DNA of 64,000 nucleotides from Geobacillus thermoleovorans (lineage in GTDB: Bacteria; Bacillota; Bacilli; Bacillales; Anoxybacillaceae), in NCBI RefSeq assembly GCF_001610955.1, contig NZ_CP014335.1, positions 1,405,001 to 1,469,000 on the forward strand, in the 5' to 3' direction. A program made the position numbers and the translations under genes. Below, one piece after another: positions 58,116 to 64,000 of the stretch; the stretch's first letter is position 1, and each line of letters begins with the position of its first letter. Below the pieces are notes generated by a model. The model was not told the origin of the DNA. It saw only the letters and a list, made by a program, of their open reading frames with translations, and made no database searches.

Positions 58116-58925
58116 ATGGCCAATTGGCATGAATGGGCGGAACTGCTCGAGCGGGTAAGAGAGGAGAATCCGCTCGTCCATAATATCACGAATGTCGTTG
58201 TGACGAATTGGACGGCGAATGGATTGCTTGCGCTTGGCGCTTCACCGGTGATGGCGTATGCGAAAGAGGAAGTGGGCGAGATGGCGAAGCTCGCTGGAGC
58301 GCTTGTCCTCAATATTGGGACGTTGAATGACAAAGAGGTGGAAGCGATGCTTGTCGCCGGCCAGGCAGCCAATGAAGCCGGCGTGCCGGTCATTTTCGAC
58401 CCGGTCGGGGCCGGGGCCACGCGCTACCGGACGGAGACGGCGCGCCGCATCGCGGAACAAGTCAAGCTTGCCGTGATCCGTGGCAATGCGGCGGAGATCG
58501 CCAATATGATTGGTGAGGCGTGGACGATTAAAGGAGTCGATGCCGGCGGCGGCAGCGGCGATCGAGTGGCGTTGGCCAAACGGGCGGCGGAGCAGCTCGG
58601 CGCCGTTGTCGTGATTACTGGAAAAGAGGACGTCGTTGCGGACGGACAGACGACGTATCTTATTCAGAACGGCCATCCGTTGTTGACGAAAGTGACCGGA
58701 GCGGGCTGCTTGCTGACATCGGTCATCGGAGCGTTTGCGGCCGTTGAGCGCGATGCGGCGGCAGCGGCGGTGGCTGCGCTTGTGTATTACGGCGTCGCAG
58801 CGGAGCAGGCGGCGGCCAAAGCCGGGGAGCGCGGACCGGGCAGCTTCCAGACGGCGTTTTTGGACGCGTTGGCGTATACAAGCGTCGATGATGTCAAACG
58901 GCATGGCCGGGTGGAACAACGGTAA
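58116..58925 (+). CDS. thiM: Hydroxyethylthiazole kinase
   Basis: 269 residues, a ribokinase-like thiamin salvage enzyme. Signatures: [70 protein letters not shown] and [15 protein letters not shown] with the catalytic Cys. It phosphorylates 4-methyl-5-hydroxyethylthiazole, feeding ThiE. ATG 58116 follows GGGGAGAAACCGG; the longer frame has no site. It is followed by thiD after 18 bases. Confidence 0.95.
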   Translation: MANWHEWAELLERVREENPLVHNITNVVVTNWTANGLLALGASPVMAYAKEEVGEMAKLAGALVLNIGTLNDKEVEAMLVAGQAANEAGVPVIFDPVGAGATRYRTETARRIAEQVKLAVIRGNAAEIANMIGEAWTIKGVDAGGGSGDRVALAKRAAEQLGAVVVITGKEDVVADGQTTYLIQNGHPLLTKVTGAGCLLTSVIGAFAAVERDAAAAAVAALVYYGVAAEQAAAKAGERGPGSFQTAFLDALAYTSVDDVKRHGRVEQR

Positions 58926-58943
58926 AAGGGGAGGAGAAACACG

Positions 58944-59744
58944 ATGGTGTACAAAGCGTTGACGATTGCCGGGTCGGACAGCGGCGGCGGCGCCGGCATT
59001 CAGGCTGACTTGAAAACGTTCCAGGAGCTCGGCGTCTTTGGCATGTCAGCGATCACGGCGGTGACGGCGCAAAACACCCTTGGCGTGCAAGGAGTCTATC
59101 CGCTCTCGGCGGAAGCAGTCGCCGCCCAGATCGAATCGGTGGCCGCCGATTTAGGCGCGGATGCGGTGAAAACCGGCATGCTCTTTAGTGCCGAGATCAT
59201 TCGTACGGTTGCTGAACAAGTGAAAAAACATAAATGGGAGCGGCTGGTCGTCGACCCGGTGATGATCGCCAAAGGCGGCGCTCCGCTGTTGCAAGAGGAA
59301 GCGGTGGCCGCGCTGAAAGAAGAGCTGCTGCCGATGGCGCTTGTCATTACACCGAACATTCCAGAAGCGGAAGCGTTGACAGGCGTTGTCATCCGCACGA
59401 TGGATGACCGCCGCGAAGCCGCGCGCCTCCTCCACCGGATGGGCGCCCGCTATGTCGTCGTGAAAGGCGGCCATGACGATGATGGCGAAGAAACCGTCGA
59501 CTTGCTGTATAACGGCAGCGAATTTTCCTATTTTAAAAGCAAGCGAATTGACACGCGCCATACGCACGGAACCGGGTGTACATTTGCCGCGGCGATCGCC
59601 GCTGAGCTGGCGAAAGGGCGGCATCCTGTCGACGCTGTCGCGACGGCGAAGGCGTTTGTGCAATCGGCGATTGCCCACCCGCTCGGCATCGGCCAAGGCC
59701 ATGGGCCGACGAACCATTGGGCGTACCGCCAATATGGAGAGTGA
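58944..59744 (+). CDS. thiD: Hydroxymethylpyrimidine / phosphomethylpyrimidine kinase
   Basis: 266 residues. [20 protein letters not shown] opens the protein. Next come [36 protein letters not shown] and [20 protein letters not shown] with the catalytic region GTGCTF. It phosphorylates HMP twice to HMP-PP, the second ThiE substrate. The start follows AAAAGGGGAGGAG. It ends 5 bases before thiE. Confidence 0.95.
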   Translation: MVYKALTIAGSDSGGGAGIQADLKTFQELGVFGMSAITAVTAQNTLGVQGVYPLSAEAVAAQIESVAADLGADAVKTGMLFSAEIIRTVAEQVKKHKWERLVVDPVMIAKGGAPLLQEEAVAALKEELLPMALVITPNIPEAEALTGVVIRTMDDRREAARLLHRMGARYVVVKGGHDDDGEETVDLLYNGSEFSYFKSKRIDTRHTHGTGCTFAAAIAAELAKGRHPVDAVATAKAFVQSAIAHPLGIGQGHGPTNHWAYRQYGE

Positions 59745-59749
59745 GAACG

Positions 59750-60415
59750 ATGGTGCGCATCGCGAGCGGCGAAATGAAGGAGCGGCTGGCTGTTTACTTC
59801 ATTATGGGAAGCCAAAACAGCGAACGTCCGGCCGCCGATGTGCTGAAAGAAGCGCTTGACGGCGGTGTGACGTTGTTTCAATTCCGCGAAAAAGGGCCGG
59901 GCGCTTTAAAAGGGGCGGACAAAGAGGCGCTCGCCCGGCAGCTGCAGCGCCTTTGCCGCGCTTATGGGGTGCCGTTTATCGTCAACGATGACGTCGAGCT
60001 GGCCCTCGCCATTGATGCCGACGGCGTCCATGTCGGTCAAGACGATGAGGACGCGCGGCGCGTGCGGGAAAAAATCGGCGATAAAATTTTGGGCGTCTCA
60101 GCGCACAACGTCGAAGAAGCGATGGCGGCCGTTGAGGCGGGCGCCGATTACCTCGGCGTCGGCCCGATTTACCCGACCAGTTCGAAAGAGGATGCAAAGG
60201 AAGCGCAAGGACCGGATGTTCTCCGCCGCTTGCGCGAAGCCGGCATCACCATTCCAATCGTCGCCATTGGCGGCATTACGGCTGCGAACGCCAAAACCGT
60301 TGTGGAAGCCGGGGCGGATGGAGTATCCGTCATCAGCGCCATCGCTTCGGCTCCGTCGCCAAAGGCGGCGGCCGCCGCCTTAGCGGAAGCGGTGCGGGCA
60401 GCCCGCACGCGCTGA
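59750..60415 (+). CDS. thiE: Thiamine-phosphate synthase
   Basis: 221 residues, a TIM-barrel enzyme. Motifs: [69 protein letters not shown] and [20 protein letters not shown]. It joins HMP-PP and thiazole phosphate to thiamine phosphate. Only salvage and joining steps are encoded here; de novo genes (thiC, thiG) are not in the window. The start is ATG 59750 after GGAGAGTGAG. A strong terminator shared with the converging acyltransferase gene follows. Confidence 0.95.
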   Translation: MVRIASGEMKERLAVYFIMGSQNSERPAADVLKEALDGGVTLFQFREKGPGALKGADKEALARQLQRLCRAYGVPFIVNDDVELALAIDADGVHVGQDDEDARRVREKIGDKILGVSAHNVEEAMAAVEAGADYLGVGPIYPTSSKEDAKEAQGPDVLRRLREAGITIPIVAIGGITAANAKTVVEAGADGVSVISAIASAPSPKAAAAALAEAVRAARTR

Positions 60416-60460
60416 ATGAAAAAGTCGGTTTCCACTTGTAGGCAAAGCGCCATAAATGGA

Positions 60461-60500
60461 AAAAGGTGTCCCGTTGATATTTCGGGACACCTTCTTTTTT
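60461..60500. terminator. Bidirectional terminator between thiE and the acyltransferase gene
   Basis: AAAAGGTGTCCCG pairs with CGGGACACCTT over 11 bp, with a T run on the plus strand and one on the minus strand. Confidence 0.9.
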
Positions 60501-60505
60501 GACTG

Positions 60506-61501
60506 CTAGGTCGTTGTCTGCCGCCAGTTCGGCCATCGCCATTCCAACAGCGGCCGCACGAGCCGGACGACCGGCTTGCTTCCAAGGATGAGCATCATGG
60601 CAACCGACAGTGCAAGCAGAAGCGGATAGCCGTGCACATCCATAATAAAGTCTGGGAATGGCGTCTCGTGCAAATATTTTAAAATAAACCCGTGCAAGAT
60701 ATAGATGTAAAACGTGCGCGCCCCGAGCACGGAAAAGGAGAAGCGACGGCTCGGGATGAGCGACAGAAAGCCAAACATCATGAGCAGGCTCGCCCCATAA
60801 ATGGCGAGGCGGCTCGCAATGCCGGCTGATTCCGAGACGCCGAGCGTATCGTACGATTTCGAGCCGTACAGCCAATCTTGCGGCAAATCCGGAAACCCGA
60901 AATGGATGACGAAAAACATGCCAACAAGCACGAATAGCGAAACGAGGCGCACTGGGGCGGCAAACAAGCGCTCGATCGCCGACTTTTGAAAGAAAAATCC
61001 AAGCAAAAAGAACGGGAAAAACGTGAGCGTTCGCGACAAGCTCAGCCATTTTTCCACTTCCATCATCCCGCCGGCAAGGCCGAAAAGAAGCGCCATCGGC
61101 AATGCGATCCGCTTTGGCAGCCGGCCGAACCATAACAGCAGCACGTTCCAGCTAAACAGGCTGAGCAAAAACCATAAACTCCAATGCGGGGTCAATAAGT
61201 CAAGTTCCAGCGACTGTTTGTCATACAGGAAGAAATAGTAGATCGAATACACCAGCTGGAACAGAACGTACGGGATGAGCAATTTTTTCGTGATCTTTTG
61301 CAAGTAGCCGTGCTCGTGGAATTTTTTTGCGAAATAGCCGGAAATGAAAACGAACGCCGGCATGTGGAAAAAGAAAATCCACGTATACAAGCTGTGCACC
61401 CATAAGACGTCATCAATGTACGGGCGCAGAAAGTGGCCAAACACGACGAGGAGCATGAGCGCGCATTTTGCGTTGTCAAAATAATAGTCCCGCTCCTTCA
61501 T
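60506..61501 (-). CDS. Acyltransferase family 3 membrane protein
   Basis: 331 residues with about ten hydrophobic helices. The N-terminus has YYFDNAKCALMLLVVFGHFL, the catalytic-His region of acyltransferase-3 proteins. FFFHMPAFVFISGYFAKKFH is the second signature, and TFYIYILHGFILKYL near the end a third. Such enzymes O-acetylate sugars or lipids at the cell surface, or act in membrane lipid modification. The start follows GAAAGGAGGAAACACT. It is monocistronic and converges on thiE. Confidence 0.88.
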   Translation of the reverse strand: MKERDYYFDNAKCALMLLVVFGHFLRPYIDDVLWVHSLYTWIFFFHMPAFVFISGYFAKKFHEHGYLQKITKKLLIPYVLFQLVYSIYYFFLYDKQSLELDLLTPHWSLWFLLSLFSWNVLLLWFGRLPKRIALPMALLFGLAGGMMEVEKWLSLSRTLTFFPFFLLGFFFQKSAIERLFAAPVRLVSLFVLVGMFFVIHFGFPDLPQDWLYGSKSYDTLGVSESAGIASRLAIYGASLLMMFGFLSLIPSRRFSFSVLGARTFYIYILHGFILKYLHETPFPDFIMDVHGYPLLLALSVAMMLILGSKPVVRLVRPLLEWRWPNWRQTTT

Positions 61502-61626
61502 AGTGTTTCCTCCTTTCTGTACACACCAATTCGAATCATACTCCTTCTTTTTGAGGGAGTCAACGCAGGAAACGAAGCGATGGGATGTCCGCTGTCATCA
61601 GTTTGCCAAAGAAAGGTGATGATTCG

Positions 61627-61788
61627 GTGAAAAACGATCGGCGCGAAATAGGCGATATGACGCAGTTGCTTGAAATCATCAACGCCAAAGGAGACGAAGG
61701 CGAGCTTCATGAGATTGTCTGCAACGACGAGTTGTTTTGGAAAAGCTTGCGGGCACAGGCAGAAGACAGTGCGAAAGGAGGGGAGTAA
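61627..61788 (+). CDS. Small hydrophilic protein preceding sspH
   Basis: About 53 residues if GTG 61627 is the start (AAAGGTGAT lies 7 bases before it); the frame could extend back to ATG 61585 without a good site. The product, DRREIGDMTQLLEIINAKGD and onward to a KGGE end, has no membrane segment or known motif. The stop is directly adjacent to the ATG of sspH, so the two are co-transcribed and the gene may be forespore-expressed. No function can be assigned. Confidence 0.5.
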   Translation: MKNDRREIGDMTQLLEIINAKGDEGELHEIVCNDELFWKSLRAQAEDSAKGGE

Positions 61789-61968
61789 ATGGAACTGTTG
61801 CGGGCGAAGCGAATGGCTGAAGCCGGGGAGATCGTTCCGGTGATGTATAAAGGGAAACAAGTGGTGATTCAGCACGTCGATGATGAGCGCGAAATGGCTC
61901 GCGTTTATTTCACCGATGAGCCGGAACACGAACAAGACGTACCGGTGCGACTGCTTGAGGAACAATGA
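61789..61968 (+). CDS. sspH: H-type small acid-soluble spore protein
   Basis: 59 residues. The family plan is clear: an N-terminal [19 protein letters not shown], then [20 protein letters not shown] and a closing PVRLLEEQ. B. subtilis SspH has the same VxIQHVDExxExARxY core. These minor spore proteins are made in the forespore under SigG and are packed in the spore core. ATG 61789 follows GGAGGGGAG. The gene is too short to be noticed by length alone, but the match is specific. Confidence 0.88.
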   Translation: MELLRAKRMAEAGEIVPVMYKGKQVVIQHVDDEREMARVYFTDEPEHEQDVPVRLLEEQ

Positions 61969-62076
61969 GAGATGTGCAAATTGTCGCCGTTTTGTCAAGG
62001 GAAAGACGATGACACTGTCTGTTCTTCTATGGTATAATGATTCAAGAAACGACGCTTGAACATTGGAGTGACAAAC

Positions 62077-62247
62077 ATGAACATCGGCTTTGGAGAAATT
62101 GCGCTCATCGTCTTTTTCGCTTTGCTCATTTTCGGGCCGAAAAAGCTGCCGGAGTTAGGACAAGCGGCCGGGAAAACGCTGCGCGAATTTAAGAATGCGA
62201 CAAAAGGCATCATCGACGATGACGAGACGACAAAAGCGCAAAAATAA
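62077..62247 (+). CDS. tatA: Sec-independent translocase subunit TatA
   Basis: 56 residues. One N-terminal helix, GFGEIALIVFFALLIFGPKK, contains the FGPKKLPELG hinge and precedes the amphipathic helix (GQAAGKTLREFKNATKGI) and an acidic tail. This is the standard TatA design: it oligomerises around TatC to let folded proteins pass. No tatC is adjacent. ATG 62077 follows TTGGAGTGAC. A terminator overlaps the last codons. Confidence 0.94.
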   Translation: MNIGFGEIALIVFFALLIFGPKKLPELGQAAGKTLREFKNATKGIIDDDETTKAQK

Positions 62248-62281
62248 GAGGTTGGGCATAGAGGCCTGGCCTCTTATTTTT
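62240..62281 (+). terminator. Terminator of tatA
   Basis: AAAAATAAGAGG pairs with CCTCTTATTTTT over 12 bp; it begins inside the stop region of tatA. Confidence 0.88.
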
Positions 62282-62414
62282 GCATTTCGTCCGTGACCAG
62301 CCATTTCCTCCGCGATGCGGCAAAAAAGAGACAAGCTCTGTCAAGGGGCGCCATATACATATATATGGAGGCATGTTGGCTCGTTGGGATAAGCCGTGGC
62401 GGAGGGGTTTCGTG

Positions 62415-62990
62415 ATGATCAAAAAAATGGCGGCGGTGATTGTCGGCAGTCTGCTTCTTGGCGTTGGCATCAACGTCTTTTTAGTCCCTCACCATTTGCT
62501 TGATGGGGGGATGATCGGGCTCGGGCTGATCGCCAAATACGTGTGGCACGTTCAGGCTGGGTTGACGATGATCGTCTTAAGCGTTCCGCTTTATGCAGCC
62601 GCATGGTTTTACTACCGCCCGTTTTTTTACAACAGCTTGCACGGACTTTTATTTTCCTCATGGATGATTGACGTATTGTCCGTTTTGCGCGGCGTGGTGG
62701 TGTTGGATCCGCTTTTGAGCGCGGTCATCGGCGGGGTGCTGGTCGGCGCGGGCATCGGCTTGATGCTGCGCGAGGAGACGAGCACGGGCGGGACCGACCT
62801 GCTCGCCCAGTTTATCGCTAGATGGACGAACTGGAACGTCGGGATCATCATTTTTGTCATTGACGCCTGCATTATTTCAGCTGGGAGCATGATCATCGAC
62901 TCAGTGCCGTTTGTCCACTCGCTTGTCGTCGTCACGGTCGTCGGAGCGGTGACGACGATGTTGACGTGCGAAAAAACGATGGGGGTATAG
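62415..62990 (+). CDS. YitT-like membrane protein (DUF161), short form
   Basis: 191 residues with five hydrophobic helices. The YitT/YczE-type N-terminus (GSLLLGVGINVFLVPHHLLD, then GGMIGLGLIAKYVW) and the GEETSTGGTDLLA-like loop, here LREETSTGGTDLLAQFIAR, are plain. Classical YitT proteins carry an extra C-terminal DUF2179 domain that is absent here, so this is the short version. Function unknown. ATG 62415 follows GGAGGGG; the upstream frame overlaps a terminator and is not used. A terminator follows at the stop. Confidence 0.85.
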   Translation: MIKKMAAVIVGSLLLGVGINVFLVPHHLLDGGMIGLGLIAKYVWHVQAGLTMIVLSVPLYAAAWFYYRPFFYNSLHGLLFSSWMIDVLSVLRGVVVLDPLLSAVIGGVLVGAGIGLMLREETSTGGTDLLAQFIARWTNWNVGIIIFVIDACIISAGSMIIDSVPFVHSLVVVTVVGAVTTMLTCEKTMGV

Positions 62991-63010
62991 CCCGAATCCC
63001 CATCGTTTTT
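62971..63010 (+). terminator. Terminator of the YitT-like gene
   Basis: AAACGATGGGG pairs with CCCCATCGTTT, followed by TT; it overlaps the end of the coding region. Confidence 0.85.
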
Positions 63011-63217
63011 CGTTTCAGCAGAAATTTAGGCGCGCCTCTATGGAATATGGCATCGCTTGCCGGCGTGGGCTGTTCGCCCCCAGAGGCGCCGTTTCCGGCT
63101 GTTCGCTGATTTATGCTGTGGGGGAGTTTTAACATCGTTCGCACAGGAGATGAGAATTTTGTCCGTTTGACCTTTCCCAGCGACGAGTTCCCCAATCATT
63201 GGCGGAAGGAGCATCGG

Positions 63218-64000
63218 TTATTGCTTAGCCAGCTCGAGCGCGCGGTAGACGTTAATCAGCCCATAGCCGTAATACGGATCTTTTCCTCTCTCTCCCAAAT
63301 CGTCAGCGCTTTCGAGAATAATGTCGCGCACTTCATCGTTCGAAAGCCGCGGGTTGACGGAGCGGATCAAAGCGGCGAGCGCGGTGACGTGCGGCGCGGC
63401 CATCGACGTGCCGGAAAGGGCGGCGTACCGGTGGCCGGCAAACGTGCTGGCAATGTTCGTTCCAGGCGCGACGACATCCATATAGTCGCCGTAGTTGGAA
63501 TAAAGCGCATAGGAAAGATCCGGGTTGACAGCGCCAACACTGATCACTTCTGGATAAGCGGCTGGGAAGCTCGCCTGCGACGTGCTGTCGTTGCCGGAAG
63601 CGGCGACAAGCACGACATCATGAGCGTCGGCGTAGCGGATCGCTTCCTCAAGCACCGAGGACGGTTGGTAGTTGCCAAGGCTTAAATTGATGACCTTTGC
63701 CCCGTGGTCGACCGCCCAGCGGATTCCTTTCGCTACATCAATGCTCGTTCCATAGCCGTCCGCATTTAATGCTTTGACGGCCATGATCGGGTTGAACCAT
63801 GTTATGCCGGCGACTCCTTCGCCGTTGTTCGGCTGTGAGGCGATAATGCCAGCGACATGGGTGCCATGGCCGTTTTCGTCATTCGGAGAGCGGTCGTCGG
63901 CCAATACGTTATATCCGGGCAGAAGGCGGCGGGTTAAATCGGGATGGGTCAAATCGACTCCGCTGTCGATGATGGCGACAGGCACATTCCGCTTGCCGCG
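63218..64000 (-). CDS. Subtilisin-like serine protease (S8), C-terminal catalytic part (5' end outside window)
   Basis: About 260 residues are present; the frame continues upstream past the right edge (no stop), so the signal and propeptide lie outside. The full catalytic triad is here: Asp in VAIIDSGVDLTHPD, His in NGHGTHVAGIIAS and Ser in ALSGTSMAAPHVTALAAL, plus the oxyanion Asn in VAASGNDS. It is the compact S8A type, ending soon after the last helix (YGYGLINVYRALELAKQ). It is probably secreted. No terminator is obvious beyond the stop. Confidence 0.93.
   Translation of the reverse strand, partial: RGKRNVPVAIIDSGVDLTHPDLTRRLLPGYNVLADDRSPNDENGHGTHVAGIIASQPNNGEGVAGITWFNPIMAVKALNADGYGTSIDVAKGIRWAVDHGAKVINLSLGNYQPSSVLEEAIRYADAHDVVLVAASGNDSTSQASFPAAYPEVISVGAVNPDLSYALYSNYGDYMDVVAPGTNIASTFAGHRYAALSGTSMAAPHVTALAALIRSVNPRLSNDEVRDIILESADDLGERGKDPYYGYGLINVYRALELAKQ

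Noticed and set aside
61537-61543. CATACTC as the -10 of a SigG promoter for the sspH unit
   Set aside because: No matching -35 element at the right distance could be found, so it is only a chance-level match.
1-64000. tRNA, rRNA, prophage or replication origin
   Set aside because: No cloverleaf-like or rRNA sequence, no phage structural or integrase genes and no DnaA-box cluster were seen.

Overview
The window is chromosomal DNA of a thermophilic Bacillaceae, almost certainly Geobacillus of the kaustophilus / stearothermophilus / thermoleovorans group. The histidine phosphatase at 14745 and the phosphotriesterase-like lactonase at 53875 read, from memory, as the PhoE and PLL enzymes described from that genus. 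Spore genes (sspH), AGGAGG-type ribosome binding sites and GC-rich, third-position-biased codons agree. No rRNA, tRNA, CRISPR array or intact insertion sequence was seen.

Layout. 1-5.7 kb: the end of a TelA-like gene, small hypothetical genes, then an ammonium transporter with two GlnR/TnrA-type boxes, followed directly by a GlnD-like nucleotidyltransferase (DUF294) and a DnaQ-like exonuclease. 5.9-11.6 kb: a PCYCGC lipoprotein, a 243-bp palindromic element, and a Fur-boxed siderophore uptake cluster (yfiY < > yfiZ-yfhA-yusV-fhuF-like). 11.7-15.4 kb: a PAS-GGDEF-EAL protein, small genes, a peptidase remnant and phoE. 15.5-30.2 kb: a visibly AT-richer signalling island. It begins with a MHYT / hybrid histidine kinase pair separated by one frameshift at a run of ten A. 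A tight 13-gene operon follows: EAL, tandem-PTPS pterin synthase, SDR reductase, RsbT-like ATPase, alpha/beta hydrolase, acyl carrier protein, acyl-AMP ligase, HAMP sensor without output domain, STAS, PP2C, FapA, STAS and LytTR regulator. A decayed GGDEF domain ends the island. 30.4-32.7 kb: feoA and a split feoB. 32.9-47.7 kb: acetoacetyl-CoA synthetase, a coiled-coil protein, a three-gene ABC exporter, a MerR-controlled acyl-CoA ligase / acyl-CoA dehydrogenase pair, hydrolases, SRAP, and NAD(P)HX repair. 47.8-51.1 kb: IclR-pxpBCA (5-oxoprolinase). 51.2-52.1 kb: a scar holding three truncated genes. 52.2-64 kb: acyl-CoA ligase + lactonase, a membrane protein and glycosyltransferase, thiMDE, an acyltransferase, sspH, tatA, a YitT-like protein, and a partial subtilase.

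The most interesting part is the operon at 18.0-30.0 kb. It combines pterin-making enzymes, a small acyl-activation set (ligase, carrier protein, hydrolase), a complete partner-switching set (PP2C, two STAS proteins, RsbT-like ATPase), a membrane sensor, a c-di-GMP phosphodiesterase and a DNA-binding regulator. Pterin control of c-di-GMP is known in Agrobacterium (PruA-PruR-DcpA). A Gram-positive version tied to partner switching would, as far as I know, be new. That reading is inference from gene content and order.
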